20,423 nucleotides of DNA from Saccoglossus kowalevskii (GCF_000003605.2 NW_003147286.1:11176-31598); one strand, 5' to 3'. Positions 10,042 through 19,332 are shown, counted from the stretch's first letter. Notes: a model not told the origin generated them from the letters alone. Made by a program: numbers and translations.

Positions 10042-11033
10042 CCTAGGTATCTGTGAGTGTACCCAGTCAATCTGCATCACTACGAACTGAACACAACGCG
10101 AATGGTAGATTGTTTTATTCAAACAATAAAACCAGCCACGAATGGTAGGATTATACGCATCATCGCACTGACCTCGTGGCGTCATGCCACCAACACGCGC
10201 TGTAATACAGTACGTTTATATAGACAACATGACGCGGTCTTTTGTCATAAAAAAACTGCTGTGGGAGGTATTATTACTAGACGAATAACCCCTTTCAGCC
10301 ATTCTGATTTATGCCAGTTTAAGACATCATAATACAGTGAATAGTTGATGACACCACTGTTCTCAGCATCAAGGTAATTATTAAAACACAAACTTGGTGC
10401 TTTGATTCAACGTATTGCATCGTGGGATTTTTCAAATGAGTATATGTAAATATACAGTATTATACCGTTAAGGACAGGAAGCTGGGGTAGTTACGAACGT
10501 TTTATAAATAAACATTCTTATAAACAAAATACGAATGTTAGAATTCAAATTGACCAATCCAGAAATAGAAATGTGACATTATCGATAGTTGTAACCAGTA
10601 TTAAAAGTTAGTTCAACATTATCCATTCAGCAAGCGCCTCATTTCACGTGAACGCAAGCGCGCGCATAATGGGCGTAGACAATGTTTACACATTTTTATA
10701 AATATGCTTGTAATCAAAGTCCCAGCTGTGTGCCCTTCACTGTACGACGTAATCATCCCTAAAAGTGTGATTGAACTGACGACCCCGAGCTGTCACATCT
10801 GGTGCGCCCTCTATAATCGTTGACACCTATTGATCACTTCACTCGATTTACACAGATTATCCTCATGTTACACGCGTATTAATCCTAAATCTATCAATAT
10901 AGTCCACGGTCAACGTATTTATTGATTATCGCATATATATTTAGTGCACCCATGCTACTGGAAATCAACAAGACCGAAATATTGCACGTTATACTATTTC
11001 ATAATGATATATACGTAGGTTCGTTATTGCCTA
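10042..11033. other. Upstream region of the sulfotransferase
   Basis: This probably holds the 5' UTR intron and perhaps the promoter of the - strand sulfotransferase. On the - strand an acceptor-like CTCACAG ends at 10051. A palindromic E-box, TTCACGTGAA, lies at 10643-10652 next to a GC-rich patch (about 10653-10666). A TATAAAA-like element on the - strand maps to about 10500-10506. No upstream exon could be identified, so the promoter position is not established. Confidence 0.35.
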
Positions 11034-11049
11034 GGTGTGACGTCACACC
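11034..11049. promoter_or_regulatory. Perfect 16-bp palindrome with consensus CRE
   Basis: GGTGTGACGTCACACC is a perfect palindrome centred on the full cAMP-response element TGACGTCA (11038-11045). TATA-like sequence occurs on both sides: TATATATG at 11091 on the + strand, and a TATATA stretch near 11008-11014 readable on the - strand. It could therefore serve a promoter in either direction. No gene start is seen within several hundred bases. Confidence 0.45.
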
Positions 11050-12029
11050 GGGGTGATATGCATTTCATAAATTCACTAACACACATGCTCTATATATGGT
11101 ACCGGACTACTTTCAGCATGACCGCGGACAGATTTCGTACTGCTAGCAAGTAGGTTTTGTAGCATGCACAAAATGCGGGATATACAACAATTGTTGTGTT
11201 GAGTCTGTCAACTCTCCTGGAATTTCATCAACAGAATTAATGGTAACACCGTGCACAAACAAGGGTATACGATGCTGTGTAATTAAAAATAACAACCAGT
11301 TTATCAGAGCTTAATAACTAAACCGTTAACATACGCAGCATTATGTTTTTGAGACGAACATACCTACAGTACACAGTCGTTTTTTAAATATTTAGTTCAA
11401 ATGTAAAAATCTGTTGCGGCACATTTCTGCTGAATTATGTTAAATGTTAGCTCTTTATGGTTAACACACTTCGTTCATTTTCGGTAAAAACGATAATTTA
11501 CAAATCTAATGATCATGATACTACCTACACTAGTATGAGGCACAGTCCCTCAATTTTCTGAGGTTCAGCTAATACGCTTTCTGTATCTCTGCATCAAACT
11601 CGTATTACAAAGCTTATCATCGACTGTGAATGTTCCCCTGCACTCGTTTGACATTGTCTATAGCGATATTCACCAGAAACAATAAATATGCGGGATGTGT
11701 AACTAATGAAAAACGCTAAACACTATACTTGGCTCTGTTATTGGTGCTATTATATCTTGCTTAGTCAATCAGTCCAGTTCATCCTTCACCTTTTAAAATT
11801 GATGATAGTTGCTAGGATACTATAAAATGAAGGTATGTATTTTGGCGGATGTACAACAAGTTTACGTTTGGATTTTAGATAGTACTTTTCCTGCTATGTT
11901 CCCTCCCTCAAAATATCTGAATAATCCTTTATGAACTTGAATATAACTTGATCTGCTGCAATTTTCTTTATATCACTTTAGTTTAACCTCGGCAGTGAAT
12001 TCTGTATTTGTCTAGGTTGCAAAGTGAAA
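11050..12029. other. Intergenic stretch
   Basis: AT-rich, with no open frame or repeat that can be supported. Confidence 0.5.
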
Positions 12030-12240
12030 TACTGTAAAACATGTTTAAATATCTACATGCCATTTTAGCGAATTCTACTCCATGCATGAATTATCAGAAT
12101 CTTAATTTAGCTAAAGTGTCAACTATCTCATTGTGAGAATATACTTTATTTTAAATTACTGACATCTTGAATAGACGAAACTACAGATTAGCTAAATTAG
12201 CTAAAATGATATGCTAGCTAAAAATACATGCTTTACAGTA
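12030..12240. mobile_element. MITE-like element with TACTGTAAA ends
   Basis: The left end TACTGTAAAACATGT (12030-12044) is matched in inverted orientation by ACATGCTTTACAGTA (12226-12240), 14 of 15 positions. If the outermost TA is taken as target duplication, the element core starts CTGTAAA, as in small Tc1/mariner-type derivatives. The interior is AT-rich, with repeated TTAGCTAAA pieces and no coding potential. A second, more decayed relative lies at 12801-12986. Confidence 0.55.
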
Positions 12241-12800
12241 CATCTCGCTATACGCCAAAAACATTTTCAAGGGAAAACTGTCAATCCCTGGAAGAAAATC
12301 ACGAAATTTCCAAATACCACAAGATAGGCGGTTTTATTATATGCATATGCTTGATATGGTTTAAATTGCAATATCTCAACTTGATAACATATACAAGAAT
12401 ACTTTACAGTTTCGTGTTTATTGTACAACTACTCGTTTACAAAAGACCCCAAACAATATTATTGTAAAGTAATTGAATGGGTGCACTGGAAATTAGAAGC
12501 AGGTTACATTGCACCCCAGTTAGCAGATATCATTTTTACAAAATGTATTTGTGGAATATTGTCCAGTAATTCGGTGATTTACTAAACAATAGCTAGGATG
12601 TATTGCATGTAGATTATATATGCAAACACACAGCACAGATAAGCAGATGTCGTACAAATGTAATGTTTCAGAGACAGAGACATAACAAAATCATATGTAT
12701 TGTCAAACACAGATTTATGCATTTAAAATGGTTAGGAACTACCTTTCAACACATCAGAATGATGAACATCTTTGCAGTTAAAACAAATAAAAAAGGTATA

Positions 12801-12986
12801 TACTGTAAAACCATTTATTTTCACTTTCATTTAATTTCACTATTTTAATGTTATGAGCATATTCATCGAATTTTAAGTTCGCAAATTTGTCAAGGAAACA
12901 ATGGGATTTATTGTTACTTTTCATGTTCACATGTTTATTAGCGGATTTTAATTATCAGCGAAAATAGCGAAATTAAAACACAGTGA
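12801..12986. mobile_element. Decayed relative of the TACTGTAAA MITE
   Basis: It starts TACTGTAAAACCATTTATTT at 12801. The inner part carries TTTCAC/GCGAAA-type repeats in opposite orientation toward the right side (GCGAAAATAGCGAAATT at about 12958-12974). The right end (AAAACACAGTGA, to about 12986) is only a poor inverted match to the left end. The right boundary is therefore approximate. Confidence 0.4.
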
Positions 12987-13752
12987 ATAATTAATGCGTT
13001 TACAATAGTCTAAAAACATATACGTATGACGTTTCAAGCGACAATCAAATCAGGGTAAACAATAACACCTAAATAGTATTTCAGTCGATGCGCCATAGAA
13101 ACTGGGTGGCATTACAGAGGGTAGCAGTAATAATGGTGGCAATATGAACTAATACACTAGAACATTCATTCAAATGTGACTGTTTCTTCAGTTGCTGGTT
13201 CACTCCAGGCTAGCTCCTCTGACACCATGTTCACAGTTTTCTCTGTACAAATAACAACGTCACATTTGGGTCTCTATAACAACCTCTGTGTTTATTTTTC
13301 AGTGCTCATCCCAGTCATGTTAGCGCACATACGCACATGCGCACTAGCTGTATAACACATAATAATGAGATCAGCCTGAGGTCATAGTTCAGTTACTATA
13401 TTGCATCTTGTGACAACAACGTAGTGTTACACGTAATATTACTGTGTACTGGTACAAGATTCAATACTTCAGTTGTTATAAATATTTTATAAACACATTC
13501 TATATCAAACAATATTAATATTTACGAGTCAGATACAAGTGTTATGCCATTGTTCCTAAATCTGGATCTGTCGGATAAACTGTTCTGGATACTACATGTA
13601 GTGCCATATTGCTATGGCCGTTTTAAAGGGCACTGCGTAAGTCGTAGAATATGCATGCGCATGGCAAATGTGCCGCTGTGGCGGTGACCTTTATATGACA
13701 ACTGATGAACGTATCAGTGTTTCCGGCAGCATATCGAGTGATTCTCACCCAA
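12987..13752. other. Stretch upstream of the pseudogene
   Basis: No gene is supported. A palindrome ACTACATGTAGT lies at 13591-13602, and a TATATGA element (about 13691-13697) with an ATGCATGCGCATG stretch (about 13651) precedes the pseudogene. The latter two loosely resemble the TATA/NRF-1-like layout of the intact copy, but no alignable shared promoter was found by eye. Confidence 0.35.
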
Positions 13753-14023
13753 ATGGATCTCAACGAACGTCGAACTTACGTTTGTACGCTACGCCCTGAA
13801 ACACTAGAAAAAGCAAAACGAGAGTTGAACGAAGAACTTGACACCAGGAATGCAAAAATAGAATAAGTGAGAACCAAATTTAAAAAGAAGCGACCTGAAA
13901 TCAAGCTACCACCCGAGGATGCTTTCATTGACGTTTCCTCCGCAATAAGAAATATGATGTTGATCAAACTTTTAAGATGATTGTGCACTATTACGAAGTT
14001 CGCCGAAAATACCCGGAGTTACA
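13753..14023 (+). pseudogene. Broken first exon of a CRAL-TRIO (TTPA-like) gene
   Basis: This is a clear copy of the exon at 19424. It reads MDLNERRTYVCTLRPETLEK and on through AKRELNEE, matching the intact protein's N-terminus residue for residue in length. Codon 38 is a TAA stop (13864-13866) where the intact copy has Glu, and one base is missing near 13930 (GTACGT in the intact exon, GACGT here), shifting the frame just after the PPEDAF motif. Similarity ends abruptly at CCCGGAGTT, at about intact codon 90, where a T-run and G-run begin. The remaining 60 codons of the exon were not found nearby. The final 32 bases shared with the intact exon are identical, although the rest has many silent and replacement differences. 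The source could be tandem duplication or retroposition; the exon alone cannot tell. Confidence 0.9.
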
Positions 14024-14075
14024 GGCCCGTAGTTTTTTTTTTCGGGGGGGGGGGTTTCGGTCGAACCCCCTAAAT
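14024..14075. repeat. T10-C-G11 junction with GGGGGTT/AACCCCC hairpin
   Basis: Directly after the truncated pseudogene come ten T (14033-14042), one C and eleven G (14044-14054), then TTTCGGTCGAACCCCCT. GGGGGTT (14050-14056) and AACCCCC (14064-14070) are perfect complements around a 7-base loop. Such an end is likely to be the terminus of a dispersed repeat inserted into the pseudogene, but the other terminus was not located. Confidence 0.45.
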
Positions 14076-15243
14076 TTTGGAAGTAAACATATTTATGACC
14101 GTAGATTAGAACATAATAAAACAAACAGTATTAATTAAAATAATTATCATTGTTTAAATCACTTGACCCCGTGACGTAACTGTCAGAGTAATGCAATGAG
14201 TAATGCATAGTAATGAGCATTTAGGTAGCAACGAGCTTTTTAAATGTCAATCGTGAAGTTATGCCGCCTCGGCTCAACAGCAGCCAACCAAAACAGGTTG
14301 TTATAAATAGGCAGGCTTTTATTCGGGTTTTCCGCGATGGTGTAATGAAGATCGCGTTCAAACACCTGATGTTAAATATTAAAACAACATTGAAACAATA
14401 ATGTAATGGTAGTCACTTTCTGAATGATGTGGTGGTCCTGAATCCTCGGGAGCGGAGTTACGTCACAGACGTTCTACGTTGCTAAGACGCGCATCACTGT
14501 ACCACGTATTTCTAAGGGCTTTGTGCGCGCTGCTGTGGAACGCTGGTGGAGCCGGTGAAAATTCGAGAAAACAACACAAACTCAACTTTGAAGTAATCCT
14601 GAACAACCAAATGCATATATGTTACACACGTAGGGCTAATCTTGTTACAATGTTCAGGGGACTCTCAACAACCTTCGCAAAGTACCATTTTCTGCGAGTT
14701 TTTGGTCTTTGTTTTCACCGCGAGGGTTGCCAAGCGGTAGAAAATGTCCGGATGTCCGCCCCCGAGGATAGGGCAGTTTGTCTTGTGCTAATGTTCGCTC
14801 AGTTAGTAAAGTGTGGGGATCGAACGGAATTGACACGACAACACGACACTGTACTTTCCTAGTTTGGTTCATTAGTTTTGTATTCTTCAAGTTTATGATG
14901 GCATATCTACTGTTTTGTTTCAAGTGTATCAGCCAAATGTAGTTAACTTATTGTATTAGTACGTGTAGCCTCTGTTATTGGACAATAGTGTACAGCTACG
15001 GGTTGGTCATATCATTAAAAAAATGCCGAAGATTTATCATCACGAGTTGTATAGGTCGAAGAGCTCCTTGCAGCCAAAAATTTACCCCACAGTGTTGCTT
15101 CAGCACTGAAACTATGCAAAGTTAAATTGCAAACATATTTTTTTTACACGTTTTTTTTTTGATGTCTCAGAAAATCTATTATATTTTTAGTGGGTTCATA
15201 AAAGAAGTTGTTTTGTAAACTACAAGTGTACATTATTAGGAAA
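14076..15243. other. Probable repeat-derived non-coding stretch
   Basis: No recognised gene. A 127-codon open frame (14479-14862, +) has no similarity I can name. A tRNA A-box-like TTGCCAAGCGGT (about 14728) and a weak B-box-like GGATCGAACGG (about 14817) lie some 90 bp apart. With the (TTGA)n tail at 15254 this would suit a tRNA-derived SINE, but the spacing is longer than usual and the evidence is thin. Confidence 0.3.
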
Positions 15244-15269
15244 AATAAAATATTTGATTGATTGATTGA
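15244..15269 (+). mobile_element. 3' end of a retroposon with (TTGA)n tail
   Basis: AATAAA at 15244-15249 is followed within a few bases by four TTGA units (15254-15269). Short tetranucleotide tails after an AT-rich end are typical of non-LTR retrotransposons and the SINEs that share their machinery. The element body would lie upstream on the + strand; its start is not defined. Confidence 0.45.
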
Positions 15270-15360
15270 GTTGTAGTCAATGAAGTCTCTTGAGACCGCT
15301 GCTAAACTGCCACTGTATGCATATTATTTTACCGCCCTCTAAACACAGATTTACAGTGAA

Positions 15361-16273
15361 CCAAATACATTTACATACTGTAAGAAACTTTGTAGTATGC
15401 CATTGGTTAGTGCATTTAATTTGTTTGATGCAATCATTGTGCCAACTATTTCTTATGGTAGCAATATGGGGGTACGTAAGAGAGGGTACAGATAACATTT
15501 TGCAGATATCTATTTAGTGTTAATAGTTGTACAAACCATGTAGCGATGTTAGACAATGTGGAAGGCTGCCATTGTGCTGTGGTTATTTCAAACGTTGTAT
15601 CTCATATTGGTTAAAATTACTGAAACCCCAAAACATGTTATATCATGCTTAAACGATTAGACAAGACCGACAGACTTGCTTGGGAAACCCACATACAAAT
15701 CCCCTCTTCAAATATGGTTTCGGCATTGTCTGGTTTGAAAAACAAGTTGGAGATACTGCAAATTTCTTAGGGATATTTACTCAAAGAAAAAAAAATAGTG
15801 GCATGCCTCAATTTCACAATCATCCAGGCTGTGTACTTTTGGAAAAATCAAAGTGGTATTATAACCTGGGAGATTTATTGGCAAGCAATTATAGACTAAA
15901 ATATATACTGACGAGTTTTCGCTGTTTTGGCCATAAACATAATGTTGAATTAGGCAGACACACAAAAATACAGTTAGATCAATATTTTTTTTAGTTTTTG
16001 CAGTGATCCGTTCGAATTTAGCATGGTAGAAAATGAAATTCATTTTGTTTTTATATGTCCATTTTATAATGATCTAAGGGCTGATCTTTTGTCAATAACC
16101 CTATGCAATTATGCAAATACTGATAGTCTGGGCTTACTTCGTCTCTACACAAACTGCCACACCATATATCAAATAGCTCTATATCTTTCAAAAGTTATCA
16201 AGCGACAAGATGAATATGAATTCAGCTTAACTTATTATTACCATATGTTTATATGGATGTTGTATTGTGTTTA
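15361..16273 (+). mobile_element. Decayed non-LTR retrotransposon, C-terminal ORF2 part
   Basis: Several pieces in different frames match the order of the region after the RT domain in CR1/L2-like LINE proteins. LFDAIIVPTISYGS (15421-15462) corresponds to the LFDxLIxPxLxYGxEIWG element; IWG continues in the next frame at 15464. WETHIQ and KYGFGIVWFEKQVGD (about 15690-15750) follow. ELGRHTKIQLDQ precedes a frame break in a T-run at about 15985-15993. A zinc-knuckle-like FCSDPF...VENEIHFVFICPFYNDLR comes next, from 15996. The piece ends at TAA 16271-16273. At least three frameshifts plus stops make it non-functional. No catalytic RT core is present, so the copy is 5'-truncated, as is usual for these elements. 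The clade is not certain. Confidence 0.75.
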
Positions 16274-16306
16274 AAACGTGCTATGTACTTTTTTAACCAT
16301 TACATT

Positions 16307-16334
16307 TTGTACGATGGGCTGAGGTCCTGTACAA
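16307..16334 (+). mobile_element. 3' UTR hairpin of the LINE remnant
   Basis: TTGTAC (16307-16312) and GTACAA (16329-16334) are perfect complements around a G/C-richer 16-base loop, followed at once by AAATAAAATT and an AT-rich end. Its place, directly after the ORF2 stop and at the 3' end, suggests it is the stem-loop recognised by the element's own reverse transcriptase. That role is inference from other LINEs. Confidence 0.45.
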
Positions 16335-16395
16335 AAATAAAATTACATAATACAAAATTAACTAATACTAAAATGAATAATTGTAGACAGATTTC

Positions 16396-16411
16396 GACAC
16401 GAAGTCGTGTC
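16396..16411. repeat. Short perfect inverted repeat
   Basis: GACACGA-AG-TCGTGTC has 7-bp arms and a 2-base centre. Nothing around it shows a function. It lies just beyond the LINE 3' end, so it could mark a neighbouring small element. Confidence 0.4.
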
Positions 16412-17009
16412 ACTTTTATGTGCGCTAACATCTGCGAAGAGCGAAAAAAAATCGTAAGTATCCTTCTACCTTAAAATACTCAGACAATAATCCTAAGGTA
16501 AGTACAGTCTTGTCTTTTTTGTGTACAACATTTTGCCGTAGTGGATCAATGGTGTGGATGTGTTTGTCTATAGGTGAGGAATGGCTCAGGACCCCTTCTC
16601 TAAAATGGTAAAATAGTTTAAAGATGTTATGTGAAATATCTTACCAACGTAACACAAAGTAAACGAATTGAATTTAAAACCGATATTACCCCCTATTCAA
16701 AAGTGGTGGCTACGGGCCTGAGTTATACAGTAACTGTGGGCCATCAGCATACAGACAAATATATTCCACCGGTTTGTAAGGAGTACTACCGGAACGAGAC
16801 AACGAGAGAAGAAAGGTTATGGTGGGAAAAAATGGGCAAGTGTATCATAACAAGATTATTATTATTACTCATATGAAGAAGTAAGCTGTTAGAAGTGATA
16901 ACAAAAATAGGCAATTTCAGTAGGTAATCGTAGTTCTTGGTGTCATGGCGATCCGCTCCCTGGGCTAGGATTGCCCTGATAATCGTTACATCCGTCCACC
17001 GTCTGTACA
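16412..17009. other. Non-coding stretch
   Basis: No supported gene. A perfect splice-donor consensus, AAG/GTAAGT, lies at 16495-16503, but no exon could be built to its left. An 81-codon open frame (16631-16876) has no recognisable features. Confidence 0.4.
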
Positions 17010-17021
17010 TGTCTGTCTGCC

Positions 17022-17084
<63 letters not shown>
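17010..17084. repeat. (TGTC)n microsatellite
   Basis: About 75 bp of tetranucleotide repeat, with one imperfect unit (CTGC) near 17017-17020. It produces repetitive open frames in several frames that are not genes. Long uniform runs like this are usually variable between individuals. Confidence 0.95.
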
Positions 17085-17340
17085 TCACATGCAACACGTA
17101 TAAGCTCTTCTGTGATGTTGGCTGGACCGATTACGTTGGAACTTGACAGACCAAAAGCTACCATTTGGTTTTTCTTCTTTTCAAAGTGCCATACCATTGC
17201 CATGGAAACTTCCAAAACCTGAATTTATGGCCGTTGCTCAACGAACAATAAATCCTTCGGATATTATCGGAAACATAAATCCTAAAAATTATGTGCTAGA
17301 GCTAGACTTCACATACGGATTCTGATAGTGATTTCTTTAG

Positions 17341-17461
17341 CCAATCATAATTAGTTAATTCGGACCAATCATGTCCAAGGCTACTGATAGTTACTGACCA
17401 ATCCCACATGGGATTAATTTCCGCGCCTTTTACCGAAGGTCAAATATAAGTCTATTTAAAG
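17341..17461 (+). promoter_or_regulatory. Candidate promoter: three CCAAT boxes, GC site, TATA-like
   Basis: CCAAT occurs three times in the same orientation, at 17341-17345, 17365-17369 and 17398-17402; each is followed by C. TTTCCGCGCC (17418-17427) resembles an E2F half-site without matching it exactly. ATATAAG (17444-17450) and TATTTAAA (17453-17460) lie where a TATA box would be. Repeated CCAAT boxes are the binding pattern of NF-Y. No coding exon is recognised in the next kilobase, so a non-coding first exon of the CRAL-TRIO gene at 19424, or an unseen transcript, are the options. This is inference from motifs only. Confidence 0.35.
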
Positions 17462-18201
17462 ACAAAGCAAATGTATGTTTTTCAGTAGTTTTTTTTCCCG
17501 TCATCACTAAACGTTGCTGCTCTGTTCTACGTAATAAGTTGTGTTTTTGCATAGTCGTCTGTTGCCGAACCGTCTCCTAAAATACAGTTTTTCTCGTACG
17601 CTGCAGATATTTCGCATTCTACTTTGTTTGTGCCCCAAAGTTACTATTTTGTTTTTGAGTCAAGGTTAATGCTTCCACTTGGTTATAACGTATCTGTAAT
17701 TGTTTTGTCTAGACCGACATTTGTTCAGTTCAACCTTAGGTGTCTTTAAACGTATGTATCATTAGAAGGAAAAGATGTATAATAATAAGGTTATTACGAG
17801 GATACCTCAAAGTATGCACTCAGACAGAACGCCGCACATCGTAAATAACTTCATATTTTTGTAACAGCAAGAAAATATTTGACAACGAAGCTATAATCAT
17901 GGTTTATTTGGTAGTGGTAAATGGATATTCTGTTGCCAAGGTTTTGATTAGTGAGCATCTAAACATGTTCTAAACTTTAATTTTAATACTTGACTGTGTA
18001 TGATTTGTTATTTAAAACACATGAAAATATGCAAATTTACTCATCATAATATTATACGTTGTCGATTTTGAATACTGTTTTAAGTATTTTTCTTTTATAA
18101 TTGAGCTCTGAATTGCTCTTCGAATAATTAGATATACCTATTTCTTGAAGTATAATTAACATATGCCAGAAAACTTGATTTAGATATATGTTGAGTCAAT
18201 A
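17462..18201. other. Non-coding stretch
   Basis: No coding exon is seen. The first 250 bases are less AT-rich and could be transcribed from the candidate promoter at 17341. An ATG at about 17669 opens only a 27-codon frame with no recognisable features. Confidence 0.4.
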
Positions 18202-18362
18202 CACCGTACCCTCGTTATAATGAACAGCTTTACATAAAATTTATAAATTGCATGTCTCAAGCTCATAACAAACCCAATGTAATATGTGCTTTGTTATAGT
18301 GAACAATTTACTATAACAAATTAATCCCACTCCAAAGACTCTGTTACAACGAGATTACGGTG
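18202..18362. mobile_element. 161-bp MITE with TA target duplication
   Basis: The left end CACCGTACCCTCGTTATAA and the inverse of the right end, CACCGTAATCTCGTTGTAA, agree at 16 of 19 positions. Both ends are flanked by TA (18200-18201 and 18363-18364), the target duplication made by Tc1/mariner-type transposases. Inside, TTTGTTATAGT (18290-18300) and ACTATAACAAA (18310-18320) form a perfect 11-bp inverted repeat with a 9-base loop. There is no coding capacity, so it is a non-autonomous element. Confidence 0.72.
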
Positions 18363-18469
18363 TAATTCGGCAAAGCAAGTCGCTTGATGTTCGACAACAA
18401 TCTCCACATCAAATACTTGCGTATTCAACAAGTCATGAGAATGTGTCCTAGAGTGTGCGCACTGTTACA

Positions 18470-18556
18470 AACATCGAGTTACAGAAATGACCACGCCCAT
18501 ATTTATGAAACCACGCCAACTTTTGTGAAACCACGCCTAAATTGTAACTCGATGTT
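18470..18556. repeat. 14-bp inverted repeat enclosing three CCACGCC units
   Basis: AACATCGAGTTACA (18470-18483) and TGTAACTCGATGTT (18543-18556) are perfect complements. Between them CCACGCC recurs at exactly 20-bp spacing (18491, 18511, 18531), each unit padded with AT-rich sequence. The arms contain the same TCGAGTTAC motif as the neighbouring array, so this block is probably its left boundary or the parent element. Confidence 0.7.
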
Positions 18557-18574
18557 CAATTAACAATTAACATA

Positions 18575-18900
18575 ACTTCGAGTTACAGGCAACATAGATT
18601 TTGTTTTTTGTTGAACGTCCACATTCAGTAACTTTAACTTTAAAAAGCAGTTAATCAAACTTCGAGTTACGGGCAACATATATTTTTTGTTTTGTTTAAC
18701 TTTCAAATTTTGTAACTTGAACTTTAATTAACAGTTATTCAAATTTCGAGTTAGTAACTCAAAATGTAATTAACAGTTAACTGAAGTTCAAGTTACGGAC
18801 AACATACAATTTGTTGTTGTTTAATGTCCACATTCAGTAACTCGAATTTAATTAACAGCGAGTTAACGTAACTTCGAGTTACGGCAACGTAGATTGTTGT
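18575..18900. repeat. 84-bp tandem array with alternately oriented TCGAGTTAC motif
   Basis: Units begin (A)CTTCGAGTTAC or a variant at 18575, 18659, 18743, 18785 and 18871, giving spacings of 84, 84, 42 and 86 bp. Each full unit runs through GGCAACATA, a TTTGTT-rich part, a GTAACT(C)GA motif in the opposite orientation, and TTAATTAACAGTTAA. The third unit is exactly half length. The motif therefore alternates in orientation along the array, so each unit is itself an imperfect palindrome. No open frame passes through it. Confidence 0.75.
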
Positions 18901-19252
18901 TATATTATTGTTGAAACATTCTTTCATTTTTGACCACACAATATGCTTGCTTGTTTCACATATGCTAAATAGATTCGCGGCTTATAAATGTTCATTAATA
19001 TCGACGATGAAATATCGACGTTAATGTTTCTAGTTATTGTCCAGGATTCTGTTTGGAATATTAAGTCTCATAGAGCAAAGGCATATTCATTAGCACCAAT
19101 ATATCTGACAAACTTTGTCTTGCCTGCAGTTTCGCCCATCGGTTCAATATTGAATGATACTTTGGCCAGGATGTACCTATTTTTGGTCTTGTGCGTGTGG
19201 TAATGAACTGCGACATACTTGTGAAACCATGACTGACACAAGGTCAACGGCA

Positions 19253-19332
19253 TATAAAGGGCGCCACCTATGTTTCTCCGCAAACTATATGGTAACAATA
19301 CCCTTACTTTACTTAATGTGAGCGCATGCGCT
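19253..19332 (+). promoter_or_regulatory. Candidate promoter of the TTPA-like gene: TATA box and NRF-1-like site
   Basis: TATAAAGG (19253-19260) is a good TATA box, 164 bp before the ATG at 19424. AGCGCATGCGCT (19321-19332) is a perfect palindrome that contains the NRF-1 core GCGCATGCGC and would fall just downstream of the start site. A TATA-driven start near 19283 would give a 5' leader of about 140 bases without a spliced exon. This is motif-based inference. Confidence 0.45.

Noticed and set aside
10042..10185. 48-codon N-terminal extension of the sulfotransferase
   Set aside because: The extension lacks family similarity and would put the membrane anchor about 65 residues in; an acceptor-like CTCACAG lies just before the chosen Met. 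It is more likely UTR or intron.
7826..11254. Inverted 12-mer CGGTGTTACCAT on both sides of the sulfotransferase (7830-7841 and about 11243-11254)
   Set aside because: Similarity ends within a few bases on both sides, so chance is likelier than a composite element.
14727..14830. tRNA-like A and B boxes
   Set aside because: The boxes match only partly, the spacing is too long and no acceptor or T stem can be folded; at most a decayed SINE.
14479..14862. 127-codon open frame, plus strand
   Set aside because: No recognisable motif, no splice context, and it overlaps another open frame on the other strand; probably chance.
16495..16503. Perfect splice donor AAG/GTAAGT
   Set aside because: No open exon with an acceptor could be paired with it, and it lies just beyond the LINE remnant.
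16786..17215. Open frames with (QTDR)n or (CLSV)n repeats on both strands
   Set aside because: They are translations of the (TGTC)n microsatellite and carry no independent coding signal.
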